A stretch of 64,000 nt of DNA from the NCBI RefSeq assembly GCF_029892105.1, contig NZ_JARZAJ010000003.1, positions 281,073-345,072 on the forward strand, in the 5' to 3' direction. Shown here piece after piece: positions 17,190 to 25,496 of this stretch. The notes beneath the pieces are model-generated. The model was given only the letters and a program-made list of their open reading frames with translations. It was not told where the DNA came from and ran no database searches. The stretch is from Kitasatospora sp. GP82 (lineage in GTDB: Bacteria > Actinomycetota > Actinomycetes > Streptomycetales > Streptomycetaceae). A program made the translations under genes and the position numbers. Numbering within the stretch: position 1 is the first letter of the stretch; each line of letters starts with the position of its first letter.

Positions 17190-18668
17190 TCACGTTGCGT
17201 CGCCGGCCACCGGAACCGCACTCGGCACGGTGGACGCACGGGTGGCTGCGGAGACCGCGAACAGCACGGCCGTGTTGACCAGCAGGGCGACGACACCCAC
17301 GTTGAGGTCCTTCACCGGCTGCGGCAGGAAGGGCAGCAGGTCGGCGAGGGTGGTGCCGGTGAGGGTGACCACGGCCACCGTGGCGACACCCGAGACGATT
17401 CCGGCCGCGGCGCCCTGCTTGGTGACGAAGCGCCGGGACGGAAGGCTGAGCAGCAGGGCCGGGAAGAGCTGGGTGACCAGGGCGTACCCCATGAGCAGCA
17501 GGTTGACGATGGTGCTGCCGCCGTTGAAGGTGAACAGCAGCGCCACCGCCGAGAGCACGGGCACCAGCAGTTTGGCGAGGCGTCCGACCGTCCGGTCCGT
17601 GGCGTCCGGCCGGGCGAGCCGGTAGACGTTCTTGGCCAGACAGGTGGCCGAGGTCATCAGCAGCAGCGAGCCGGGGACGAGCGCGGTCAGCATCCCCGTG
17701 CCGCCGACCACTCCCACGAACCACGGGTCGAAGGTCTTGACCGTGGTGTTCAGCAGCGAGAGGTCCATGTCGGAGCCCTTGAGGCCGGGGACGGCGATGA
17801 TCGCGGCGAACCCGGCGAAGAACACGAACAGCAGGACCAGCTGGTACAGCGGCAGGAAGACGGCGTTGCGGCGGAACGCCCGGGGGTCCTTGGCGCTGTA
17901 GACGGCGCTGAAGGTGTGCGGCCACATGTAGAAGCCGAGCGCGGAGAGCAGCACGGTCGAGGCGAACCAGGCGGGGCTCAGCCCGCTGTGCGGGAGCGTC
18001 AGGAAGCCGGGCCTGGCCGCGTCGATCGAGTGGAACATCTTCCCGATGCCGCCGGAGTAGTGCAGCGGCAGGTAGATGCCGAGGAACACCACGATCCCGA
18101 GGATCAGCGCGTCCTTGACCACCGCGGTCCAGGCGGAGCCGTGGATGCCGGAGACGGTGACGTAGGCGGTGAGGGCGAGAGTGCCGATGACGACCGCGAC
18201 ATGGGGGGAGACATGCCCGTACGAGGACGCGGAGACGATGATCCCCATGCCGGTGAGCTGGAGCACCAGATAGGGCACCATGGCCACCACACCGACCAGT
18301 GCGACCAGTGCGCCGAGCACCGGGCTGTCGAACTTCTGCACGAAGAAGTCGGATTGGGAGACCAGGCGGTGCTCCTTGGCGAACCGCCAGACCGGCGGCA
18401 GCAGCCAGTACGAGATCACGTACGCCAGCGAGGCGTAGCCGAGGATGTAGAGCGCGGGACCGCCCTTCCCGTACGCCCAGCCGGAGGCGCCGAGAAAGGT
18501 GAACGTGGTGTAGAGCTCGCCCGCGAGCAGCAGGAAGACGAAGACCGTGCCGAAGCCCCGGCCGCCCACCGACCACTCCTCCAGGCTCATGTCCCTTCCG
18601 CTCCGCGCCCGCACCCCGAGAGCGATGGCGACCAGCAGGAAGGCCGCGATGACGACAAGTGCGGTCAT
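17190..18668 (-). CDS. sodium:solute symporter (SSS family)
   Basis: Integral membrane protein of 492 residues with about 13 hydrophobic helices. The opening MSLEEWSVGGRGFGTVFVFL and LAGELYTTFTFLGASGWAYG are the typical SSS motif region, and SSS proteins use the sodium gradient to import small organic solutes. Its ATG overlaps the stop of a small DUF3311 gene, a pairing often seen with symporters of this subgroup. The substrate cannot be told; organic acids are common for this pair. Confidence 0.92.
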   Translation of the reverse strand: MTALVVIAAFLLVAIALGVRARSGRDMSLEEWSVGGRGFGTVFVFLLLAGELYTTFTFLGASGWAYGKGGPALYILGYASLAYVISYWLLPPVWRFAKEHRLVSQSDFFVQKFDSPVLGALVALVGVVAMVPYLVLQLTGMGIIVSASSYGHVSPHVAVVIGTLALTAYVTVSGIHGSAWTAVVKDALILGIVVFLGIYLPLHYSGGIGKMFHSIDAARPGFLTLPHSGLSPAWFASTVLLSALGFYMWPHTFSAVYSAKDPRAFRRNAVFLPLYQLVLLFVFFAGFAAIIAVPGLKGSDMDLSLLNTTVKTFDPWFVGVVGGTGMLTALVPGSLLLMTSATCLAKNVYRLARPDATDRTVGRLAKLLVPVLSAVALLFTFNGGSTIVNLLLMGYALVTQLFPALLLSLPSRRFVTKQGAAAGIVSGVATVAVVTLTGTTLADLLPFLPQPVKDLNVGVVALLVNTAVLFAVSAATRASTVPSAVPVAGDAT

Positions 18669-18919
18669 GACGAGACCTCCTCGGCCTCGACCGGCTCCCG
18701 GTTACCGGGATCCAGCCGGTAGATCACCGCGGTGACGACGGAGCCCAGCACCACCCAGAGAACGACCCAGAACAGAATGAACGGCAGCCCGAGGACATAG
18801 GGCGTGACCCGGTTGACGAAGAAGATGCCGCCGAGGATCCCGACGAACGGGACGGCACCGAGCAGCGGTAGCAGCACCCGGCTCGTTCTCGTCGAACCGG
18901 GCTTGCGGGCAGGACTCAT
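18665..18919 (-). CDS. DUF3311 small membrane protein, symporter partner
   Basis: Protein of 84 residues with two hydrophobic helices (LLPLLGAVPFVGILGGIFFV and LGLPFILFWVVLWVVLGSVV) and the DUF3311 pattern NRVTPYVLGLPFILFW. It is encoded directly before the symporter with an ATGA overlap and probably helps assemble or stabilise it. The ATG at 18919 follows GGGGGAG. Confidence 0.85.
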   Translation of the reverse strand: MSPARKPGSTRTSRVLLPLLGAVPFVGILGGIFFVNRVTPYVLGLPFILFWVVLWVVLGSVVTAVIYRLDPGNREPVEAEEVSS

Positions 18920-19011
18920 CCGGACTCCCCCGAAGGTTGGTGGCTGGGCGAAGCAACGACTTGCCACGACCTACCCACCTCCGGGAGGTGTCCATGCCAC
19001 CCGCGCGGGGG

Positions 19012-19131
19012 CTACCTGCCCACCGGCTTCCTCCCGTCAGCCCACCGGCGTGCGAGGGTCAGCCCGTCCGCGACGGCGAGCAGGACCGCCTCGACCCGCT
19101 TCTCCTCGCCCAGCAGGTCGTTGAACGCCCG
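19012..19131 (-). pseudogene. O-methyltransferase C-terminal remnant
   Basis: About 39 codons ending at a TAG read AFNDLLGEEKRVEAVLLAVA then DGLTLARR, the end of the caffeoyl-CoA-type O-methyltransferases (Methyltransf_3), where an N-D-L-L ... V-L-L-x-x-x-D-G-L-T-L-A-R-R pattern is usual. The AdoMet-binding part is absent and similarity begins abruptly near 19131. It is a dead fragment. Confidence 0.5.
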
Positions 19132-19174
19132 ACCCGGCGCCGATCCGACGGCTCGCCGCGGCTCCCTCGGGGCC

Positions 19175-19933
19175 CTAGTCCTGCCCGGCCGGGCCGGGAG
19201 CGAGGTACCGTCCGAGGCCCGGGGTGGCCAGGCGGGTGCCGTCGTCGAGGATCACCAGGGCTTCGACGTCCGGTCGGTGCTCGGCCCAGTGGAGGGCGCG
19301 GTGCGGGCCCATGGCGAAGGCCGCGGTGGCACAGGCGTCGGTGCGGGCGAGGCGTTCGCCGACGAGGGTGAGTGAGAGGGCTCCGACGGGGGGCCGCCCG
19401 GTGTGGGGGTCGAGAATGTGCGGGCCGCGTTCGGCCGTTCCCGAGGTGGCGACGGCCAGGTGTCGTCCCGTGACCACGGCGGCCAGCTGTCCGGTCCTGG
19501 CCGGGTCGGCGATGCCGATCCGCCAGGGCCGGCCGGGCGTCGGCTCCCCCGTGCACTGCACGTCTCCTCCCCCGGTCACGTTGTGGTGGGTGAAGCCTGC
19601 CTGCGTCAGCAGCCGGGAGGCACGCTCGACCGCCCAGCCCTTCACCCAGCCGGAGGGGTCGAGGGCGCCTGCGGCCCGGGCCGAGAAGTAGCCGTCGGTC
19701 TCCCGGCCGACGGCGGTGCAGTGGTCGAGCACCTCGGCGACGAGCGGGTCGCACTGCCCGAGCTCCAGCTCGCCCCGCGCCAGGCGGCTGATGTCGCTCT
19801 GCGGCCGGTAGGTGGAGAAGATGCCGTCCAGTCGGTGCAGTTCGGCCAGCGCGGGCGCGAGGTCGGCGAGGGTCGCATCGCGGACCGCGAAGGAGAAGAC
19901 GGTGCCCATGACGGGCTCGGCGTGACGGAGCAT
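19175..19933 (-). CDS. apbE: FAD:protein FMN transferase (ApbE family)
   Basis: Protein of 252 residues that would attach FMN covalently to Thr or Ser of partner proteins, using FAD as donor. Seen motifs: MGTVFSF near the start, RLDGIFSTYRPQSDISRL, LDPSGWVKGWAVE, the nucleotide loop TGGGDVQ and the C-terminal DACATAAFAMG metal-binding stretch. Its natural target is the FMN-binding-domain protein encoded just upstream, whose stop overlaps this ATG. No signal peptide is evident, although many ApbE proteins act outside the membrane. Confidence 0.9.
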   Translation of the reverse strand: MLRHAEPVMGTVFSFAVRDATLADLAPALAELHRLDGIFSTYRPQSDISRLARGELELGQCDPLVAEVLDHCTAVGRETDGYFSARAAGALDPSGWVKGWAVERASRLLTQAGFTHHNVTGGGDVQCTGEPTPGRPWRIGIADPARTGQLAAVVTGRHLAVATSGTAERGPHILDPHTGRPPVGALSLTLVGERLARTDACATAAFAMGPHRALHWAEHRPDVEALVILDDGTRLATPGLGRYLAPGPAGQD

Positions 19934-20403
19934 CAGTGCGCCGCCTGGTCCAGGGCACTCTGCAGGGAGCGCTGGTAGCCCTGGCTGGTGTAGGTGGCTC
20001 CCGAGACGCTGTCGATCTGCGCGCTCTGGGCGGAGATGGCCTCCTGGTTGAGCTGGGGCAGGGCGTACTGGTTGATCTCCAGGTCGTGCCGGCTCTCCGA
20101 GGGGTACTGAAGGACCTCGGCCTTGGTGATCCGGCTGCCGCTGAGGGTGATCCGGACCTGGACGGGGCCGTAGCGGGTGTCGACGGCATTGCCGGTGACG
20201 GTACGGGTGCCGGCCTTCGCGGGCGCGGTGGTGGAGCCCGCGGACGGGCTCGGCGCCGCGCTCGGGCCCGAGGCGGCGGTGCGCTCCGAGTCGGAGGCGA
20301 TGACCGGCGCGCTCTGCGCGGACGCGGAACCGTGCGGCTTCAGCGAGAGCAGCAGGACGACTCCGGCCACAGTGACCGTGCCGGTCAGGACGGCTCGACG
20401 CAT
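19933..20403 (-). CDS. FMN-binding domain protein, covalent flavin acceptor
   Basis: Protein of 156 residues with an N-terminal membrane anchor or signal, a Ser/Ala/Pro linker and a C-terminal FMN-binding domain. SGATYTS at 134-140 matches the flavinylation motif of NqrC/RnfG-like proteins, with Thr137 as probable acceptor of FMN from ApbE. It lies between the ferric-reductase-like gene and apbE, so the three form an extracytoplasmic electron-transfer unit. The ATG at 20403 follows GGGAGA; a 13-bp tandem repeat lies in front of it. Confidence 0.88.
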   Translation of the reverse strand: MRRAVLTGTVTVAGVVLLLSLKPHGSASAQSAPVIASDSERTAASGPSAAPSPSAGSTTAPAKAGTRTVTGNAVDTRYGPVQVRITLSGSRITKAEVLQYPSESRHDLEINQYALPQLNQEAISAQSAQIDSVSGATYTSQGYQRSLQSALDQAAH

Positions 20404-20426
20404 GTCGGGGTCTCCCTTCGGAGGAC

Positions 20427-20491
20427 GATTCAGGGGGCGGATTCAGGGGACGGATTCAGGGGACGGATTCAGGGGACGGATTCAGGGGACG
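20427..20491. repeat. five tandem copies of a 13-bp repeat
   Basis: GATTCAGGGGACG is repeated five times head to tail (first copy with one change, GGGGGCG). It fills most of the 100 bp between the ferric-reductase-like gene and the FMN-binding gene on the leftward transcript. Copy number could vary by slippage and alter the spacing or structure of the intergenic RNA. Confidence 0.9.
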
Positions 20492-20503
20492 GGTCAGGAC
20501 GGC

Positions 20504-21931
20504 TCAGAGGACGAACGACTCGTGGTGGATCCGGTGGCGCGGAACGCCTGCCTCGCGCAGCGCCCGGACGGTGGCCTCGGCCAGTGCCGGCGGACCGCAG
20601 AGGAACACCTCGTGCTCCGCCAGCCTCGGCACCAGCCGGGTCAGGGACGGTGCGGTGAGCGGGTCGCCGATCTCGCTGCGGGACCCGACCAGGTAGGTCA
20701 GCCGGGCACCGCGTGCGGCGGCGATGTGCTCAAGTTCCGCGCCGAACAGCAGGTCCTCCTGGTGCCGGGCCCGGTAGAGCAGGGTGAGGTCCCCGGGTGC
20801 GGCGGGCAGAGCCTCGAAGAGGGAGCGGATCGGGGTGATGCCGACCCCGCCCGCGATCAGCAGGACCTTCCGGGACCGCCGCAGCCTGGGGGTGAAGGCC
20901 CCGTACGGGCCCTCGGCCCGTACCCGCACGCCGGGACGCAGCCGGGCGACCGCCGCGCTGTGGCCGCCGAGGTCCTTGACGGTGAAGCGCAGGAAGCTGT
21001 CGGTGGGCGGCGCGGAGAGCGAGTAGGGGTTGACCGCCCAGCGGAGCCCGGGCGCCAGGAACTGGAGACGGAAGAACTGCCCCGGCTCGGCGCGCAGTTC
21101 GGCGAGCCGCTCGCCGGTGAGGAAGACGGACACCACGCCGGGGCTCTCCTGGCGGACCTCCGCGATCCGCAGCCGGTGGCGCCGGTCGCGCAGGAAGGGG
21201 ACGGCGAGTCGGTACCAGCCCAGCAGGGCGAAGGTGCCGAGATAGAGCAGGTACCAGGCGGCGCGACCGGGGCCCTGGCCGAGGTCCGCACCGTTGGTCA
21301 GCTGGTGGGCGAAGCCGAGTGCGATCGCCAGATAGGTCGCCAGGTGGAGGTGGTACCAGGTCTCGTAGCCGAACCTGCGGCGGGCTGCCCGCGCGGAGAG
21401 CGCACCGGTGGCGAACATCAGCAGGGTGGCCAGCGCGGCCTTGAGCATGTCCGGGAAGTGGAAGACCATCTGGACGCCCTGGCCGACGACGTCGCGGTGT
21501 GCGGTCAGCGCGTAGCCCCAGATGACGGTCAGTACGTGGGCGGAGACCAGGCCGACCAGGTAGCGTCCGCCGTTCGCGTGCCAACGTGCCAGCCGGTCGG
21601 CGCCGATGTCCCGCTCCAGCAGCGGTATCCGGGCCATCAGCAGGAGCAGGACCGGGGCTGCGTAGCCGGCGAGCAGGCCGGTGATCCGGCCCGCGTCGGT
21701 CAGCCACTGGTCGGCGCCGGTCACCGCGAAGGTGTCGCGCCACCACAGGGCCAGGATCCCCGCACCGCCCGCGCCGATCAGCGCGAGGGCCGGCCCGGCG
21801 GTCGACTGCGGCGGAAGGGGCCATCGGCCCGGTGCGGATCGCGGCCTGCCCCGACCAGGCACCGACCGACCTCGGGTCCGGTGCGAGGTGGCGGCCGGGG
21901 TCCCGCGCGTTCGCCGGACGGTTGTGCTCAT
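20504..21931 (-). CDS. ferric reductase-like transmembrane oxidoreductase (FNR fold)
   Basis: Protein of 475 residues. After a basic leader come about six helices with histidines suited to haem binding (ARWHANGGRYLVGLVSAHV; WYHLHLATYLAIALGFAH), then an FAD domain with NPYSLSAPP and an NAD domain with LLIAGGVGITPIRSLF and FLCGPP. It should pass electrons from NAD(P)H through FAD and haem across the membrane, probably to the FMN protein encoded next. The ATG at 21931 follows GAGGAA. It is divergent from an OmpR-type two-component system that may control it. Confidence 0.88.
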   Translation of the reverse strand: MSTTVRRTRGTPAATSHRTRGRSVPGRGRPRSAPGRWPLPPQSTAGPALALIGAGGAGILALWWRDTFAVTGADQWLTDAGRITGLLAGYAAPVLLLLMARIPLLERDIGADRLARWHANGGRYLVGLVSAHVLTVIWGYALTAHRDVVGQGVQMVFHFPDMLKAALATLLMFATGALSARAARRRFGYETWYHLHLATYLAIALGFAHQLTNGADLGQGPGRAAWYLLYLGTFALLGWYRLAVPFLRDRRHRLRIAEVRQESPGVVSVFLTGERLAELRAEPGQFFRLQFLAPGLRWAVNPYSLSAPPTDSFLRFTVKDLGGHSAAVARLRPGVRVRAEGPYGAFTPRLRRSRKVLLIAGGVGITPIRSLFEALPAAPGDLTLLYRARHQEDLLFGAELEHIAAARGARLTYLVGSRSEIGDPLTAPSLTRLVPRLAEHEVFLCGPPALAEATVRALREAGVPRHRIHHESFVL

Positions 21932-21942
21932 GGGCCGTTCCT

Positions 21943-22006
21943 CGCTGCTCGGATCTGCCGGACTCCTCCCCGGGCCACCGCCGCCTTGGCGGGCGCCCGA
22001 GCAGCG
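21943..22006 (-). promoter_or_regulatory. leader hairpin adjoining the ferric-reductase ribosome binding site
   Basis: On the leftward transcript CGCTGCTCGG (22006-21997) pairs perfectly with CCGAGCAGCG (21952-21943), enclosing a nested CCGCC/GGCGG hairpin. The downstream arm runs directly into the GAGGAA ribosome binding site. Such a structure could modulate translation or transcript stability, but no known riboswitch class was recognised. Confidence 0.35.
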
Positions 22007-22109
22007 CCAACCCTGGCATCCGGACCTCTCAGTTTCCTCTGAACAACTGCGCCCACCTGCGACGATGACTACATCTTCGCAGGTCAGAGCAGTATCGCCG
22101 GTCTTGATC

Positions 22110-22126
22110 TCTCACCGGATTCTCAC
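22110..22126 (+). promoter_or_regulatory. 11-bp-spaced direct repeat, probable OmpR-type operator
   Basis: TCTCAC at 22110-22115 and again at 22121-22126, an 11-bp period, lie in the divergent region between the ferric-reductase-like gene and the response regulator. Tandem half-sites one helical turn apart are the usual target of OmpR/PhoB-type dimers, so autoregulation is likely. Confidence 0.5.
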
Positions 22127-22209
22127 GGCCGCAGGGAAGAATGGCCGCCGAGTCCGGCCGTCCGGGACACCCCCGGCTCCGGCGAGCGACACCCGTCCGA
22201 TTGGAAGCC

Positions 22210-22914
22210 ATGCCTGCCCACCGCATCCTGGTCGTGGACGACGAGCCCGATCTCGTCGAGGTGCTGTGCGCCGCCCTTCGCTACGAGGGCTGGGAGACCC
22301 GGGGCGTGGCCACCGGCGAGGCCGCCGTCGAGGAGGCGCGCGGGTGGCGGCCGGACGCGGTGGTGCTCGACATGATGCTTCCCGGCATGGACGGGATGAC
22401 GGTGCTGGCCCGTATCCATGCCGAACGGCCGCAGGTCCGGGTGCTGTTCCTGACCGCCCGCGACGCCGTCGAGGACCGGATCGCCGGGATCGCCGCGGGC
22501 GGCGACGACTACGTCACCAAGCCGTTCAGCCTTCAGGAGGTCGTGGTCCGGCTGCGCGGGCTGCTCCGCCGTGCGCAGACACCCGGCGCCGGTTCTTCCG
22601 CCCTGCTGCCCGAGGGGGCACTCGTCCTGGGCGGCCTCGTCCTCGCGGAGCAGTCCAGGGAGGTGATCAGGGACGGTGACCCGATCGACCTGAGCCCGAC
22701 CGAGTTCCAGCTGCTCAGCTATCTGATGAAGCACCCGCGTCAGGTGCTCAGCAAGGACCAGATCCTCGACGCCGTCTGGTCCTACGACTTCGGCGGCCAG
22801 GCCCATGTCGTGGAGCTCTACATCAGCTATCTGCGGAAGAAGATCGACGCCGGCCGGGCGCCCATGATCCACACCGTGCGCGGCGCTGGCTATCTGATCA
22901 AGGCTCCGCTCTGA
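22210..22914 (+). CDS. response regulator, OmpR/PhoB family
   Basis: Regulator of 234 residues. The receiver domain has DDE at 10-12, the phosphorylated Asp54 in VVLDMMLPG and the Lys of VTKPF; the C-terminal winged helix contains LSPTEFQLLSYLMKHPRQVL and VRGAGYLIK. I use the ATG at 22210, where family similarity begins; an ATG at 22141 with AGGGAAG is an alternative that adds 23 residues. The stop overlaps the kinase ATG (TGATG). It probably also controls the divergent electron-transfer operon. Confidence 0.9.
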   Translation: MPAHRILVVDDEPDLVEVLCAALRYEGWETRGVATGEAAVEEARGWRPDAVVLDMMLPGMDGMTVLARIHAERPQVRVLFLTARDAVEDRIAGIAAGGDDYVTKPFSLQEVVVRLRGLLRRAQTPGAGSSALLPEGALVLGGLVLAEQSREVIRDGDPIDLSPTEFQLLSYLMKHPRQVLSKDQILDAVWSYDFGGQAHVVELYISYLRKKIDAGRAPMIHTVRGAGYLIKAPL

Positions 22915-24473
22915 TGACCGCACGCCGGGACCCCACCGCGCACCGGGACCCCACCGCACCCGGCAGACCACTGCGGCGGATCACCGCCCGGTCCGCCAAA
23001 CGGTCGGCCGGACGGTTCACCGACCGCTTCGCCCTGCGGACCCTGCGCGCCAGACTGATCGCCGGGCTGCTCGCGCTGCTGCTCGTCACCCTGGCCGGGG
23101 TCGGCGTGGCGGTGACCACCGCGCTCCAGCACTACCTGGTGCAGCAGCTCGACCAGCGGCTGACCGACGCGGGCGGCCGCTATGCGGCCAGCCTGGAGCA
23201 CGGCACCGCCTCCTCGGCCGGTGCCCGCAGTGACACCCGGGCGCAGTCCCCGGGCACCTTCGGCGCCAGGCTCCTGCACGGCACCGTGACCAACGCGGGT
23301 GTGGTGGACGGCGATGCCGACGACACCGATGTCGCCAACGGCACCGTACCGGCCGACACCGACGACACGGTGCGGCTGGACCCGGCCGACCAGCAGCGCC
23401 TGGCCTCTCTCGCGGTCGGCGGCCCGCCCGTCTCCGTCCGGCTGTCCGCCCTGGGCCCCTACCGGGTGCGGGCGGTCGCCGGTCAGGACGGCGACGTCCT
23501 GGTCACCGGTCTGCCGCTGCACCAGGTCGGCGAGACCGAGCACCAGGTGCTCGTCCTGGAGCTGGCGGCCTTCGCGATCGCCCTCGCCACCGCCGGGATC
23601 GCCGGCGCGCTATGGGTCCGTATCGCCCTGCGGCCCCTCGACCTGATCGCCGACACCGCCGAGCGGGTCAGCGCCCTCCCCCTGGCCACCGGCGAGGTCG
23701 TCCTCTCCGAGCGGGCACCCGAGGCCGACCCCCGTACCGAGACCGGACGGGTCGGCCTCTCGCTCAACCGCATGCTGGGCCACGTCGAGCAGGCCCTCGC
23801 CCAGCGTCATGCCTCGGAGAACCGGCTGCGCTCCTTCGCCGCCGACGCCAGCCACGAACTGCGCACCCCCGTCGCGACGATCCGTGCCCACACCGAGCTG
23901 GCCCTGCGCTACCCGGGCGAAGTCCCCACCGAGGTACGGCACTCGCTGGAGCGGGTGGAGGCCGAGACCCACCGGATGGGGGCGATCGTGGCGGATCTGC
24001 TGCTGCTCGCCCGGCTCGACGCCGGCCGTCCGCTCGCCTCGGACCAGGTCGACCTGACCCGGATCGCGCTCGACCGCACCCAGGACGCCAGAGCCGCGGC
24101 CCCCGCCCACCACTGGCGACTGGAACTCCCCGCCGAACCGGTCCTGGTCACCGGCGACGAGCACCGCCTGCACCAGGTGGTGTCCAACCTCCTCACCAAC
24201 GCCCACCGCCACACGCCCGACGGGACGACCGTGACGCTGCGCATCGAGGGCCATCGGCTGACCATCACCGACGACGGCCCCGGCATCCCGCCCGAGGTCG
24301 CCCCGCACGTCTTCGAACGCTTCGTCCGGGGCGACCGGTCGCGGACCCGTGCCGGCGGCGGTACGGGGCTCGGCCTCGCCATCGTCCACGCCGTGGTCGC
24401 CGCCCACGGCGGCACGGTCCGGCTGGCCCCCGGACCGGAGGGTGGCACCGTCGCAACCGTCGAGCTGCCCTGA
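22914..24473 (+). CDS. sensor histidine kinase, HAMP/HisKA type
   Basis: Kinase of 519 residues. A basic cytoplasmic leader precedes a first helix (LIAGLLALLLVTLAGVGVAV), an extracellular sensor of about 130 residues rich in Asp, a second helix (LELAAFAIALATAGIAGAL), a HAMP region, the phosphoacceptor box FAADASHELRTPVATI with His314, and an ATPase domain with NLLTNAHRHTP, DDGPGIP and GGGTGLGLAIV. It pairs with the response regulator gene that overlaps its start. The signal is unknown; the divergent redox operon suggests an envelope or redox cue. Confidence 0.92.
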   Translation: MTARRDPTAHRDPTAPGRPLRRITARSAKRSAGRFTDRFALRTLRARLIAGLLALLLVTLAGVGVAVTTALQHYLVQQLDQRLTDAGGRYAASLEHGTASSAGARSDTRAQSPGTFGARLLHGTVTNAGVVDGDADDTDVANGTVPADTDDTVRLDPADQQRLASLAVGGPPVSVRLSALGPYRVRAVAGQDGDVLVTGLPLHQVGETEHQVLVLELAAFAIALATAGIAGALWVRIALRPLDLIADTAERVSALPLATGEVVLSERAPEADPRTETGRVGLSLNRMLGHVEQALAQRHASENRLRSFAADASHELRTPVATIRAHTELALRYPGEVPTEVRHSLERVEAETHRMGAIVADLLLLARLDAGRPLASDQVDLTRIALDRTQDARAAAPAHHWRLELPAEPVLVTGDEHRLHQVVSNLLTNAHRHTPDGTTVTLRIEGHRLTITDDGPGIPPEVAPHVFERFVRGDRSRTRAGGGTGLGLAIVHAVVAAHGGTVRLAPGPEGGTVATVELP

Positions 24474-24523
24474 GCCCGGCGACGGCCGTACCGGTCGGGA
24501 CGGCGGCGCGCGGGCGGCCTCCG

Positions 24524-25228
24524 TCAAGGGGCCGGGGACCCTCGTTCCGCCGTGGCGATGCGCCGCCCGGTGATCTGCGAGGGCCGGATGCGCACCCACA
24601 GCGGGCGGTTTCCCCCGGCCCAGGGCTCGCAGCCGGGTGCCCTGGAGAGCCGCTCGATGGTCTCCGGATCGGTGATGTGCTCGACGGTGCCGACGACGAG
24701 CACGCTCCAGCCGCTGCTCATGTGCTCGTCGATGCGGTCCGCCTCGAAGGAGAGCCTGCTGCCGGCTGCGGCGGCAGCGGAGCCGGTCGGGTCCGTCCGG
24801 TAGACGACCGTGCCGTCGTCGACCAGGTAGTTGACGGGGAACACGGCAGGGCCGGGATCGACGGGCAGGGCGATCCGGCCGATGCCGTGGGTGCCGAGCT
24901 TCTCCCAGCACTCGGGGGTGCCGAGGCGGAGGAGCACGGGCGGCGTCGCCGCAGTGCTCTGCCCCGGCGGGGCGTCACTGCGTCCTTCGAGCAGCTCCCG
25001 GCAGGTCAGACGCAGGACCGCGGCGATCCGGAGGAGCCCGGCAGGGTCGAAACCCGGTCCCGTTTCGGTCAGGTACCGCAGATAGCGCGGTGCCATACCG
25101 GCCTGGGCCGCCAACTCCTGCTCAGTGAGCCCGAGTTGTGCTCTCCGCTGGGCGATGCGCTGCGCGATGGCGCCCTGGTCGGGCTCCTGCGCGGCCCGGA
25201 CGGGCGTGGATTCGGCGTTCTCGTTCAT
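24524..25228 (-). CDS. HTH-containing pyridoxamine 5'-phosphate oxidase-like protein
   Basis: Protein of 234 residues. Residues 20-80 form a Cro/XRE-like helix-turn-helix (RIAQRRAQLGLTEQELAAQA, PRYLRYLTE), followed by a flavin-reductase-like barrel of the Pyridox_ox_2 class (GRIALPVDPGPAVFPVNYLV, RLSFEADRIDEHMSSGWSVL). Such proteins bind FMN or F420 and are often stress-linked; the fused HTH suggests a flavin-sensing regulator, though this is inference. The ATG is at 25228, and the gene is divergent from the GAF kinase. Confidence 0.85.
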   Translation of the reverse strand: MNENAESTPVRAAQEPDQGAIAQRIAQRRAQLGLTEQELAAQAGMAPRYLRYLTETGPGFDPAGLLRIAAVLRLTCRELLEGRSDAPPGQSTAATPPVLLRLGTPECWEKLGTHGIGRIALPVDPGPAVFPVNYLVDDGTVVYRTDPTGSAAAAAGSRLSFEADRIDEHMSSGWSVLVVGTVEHITDPETIERLSRAPGCEPWAGGNRPLWVRIRPSQITGRRIATAERGSPAP

Positions 25229-25496
25229 GGTCGTGCCTCGCTCGTGCCATGCCGTGCCTCGGAGCGGCCGGCGGGGTCGGGTACCTCGCCCCGGGTGCGG
25301 TGACGTGTCCGCCCCGTTCATCTTCAGCGTTCCCCTGCGGGCACGATGGCGCCAATGGGTCGGGGCCCCGAGGCGGGCCGGTGGACCCCCGCCGCCGCGT
25401 GCCCCGTTGCCGGTCGGTCTAACCTGGGCAGTGGCAACTGCTGAGCCTCGCGAGCCTCGGAGGGCGCCGGTGGGCAGCGCAGCGGGAGAGGGTTCG

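Noticed and set aside
20427..20491. CRISPR-like array
   Set aside because: Repeats are only 13 bp and directly tandem with no spacers; no cas genes occur in the window.
25360..25371. Palindrome TCGGGGCCCCGA as a DevR-type site before the GAF kinase
   Set aside because: It does not match the GGGCCG-N2-CGGCCC pattern; in GC-rich DNA such short palindromes are frequent. Left as an unassigned dyad in the kinase entry.
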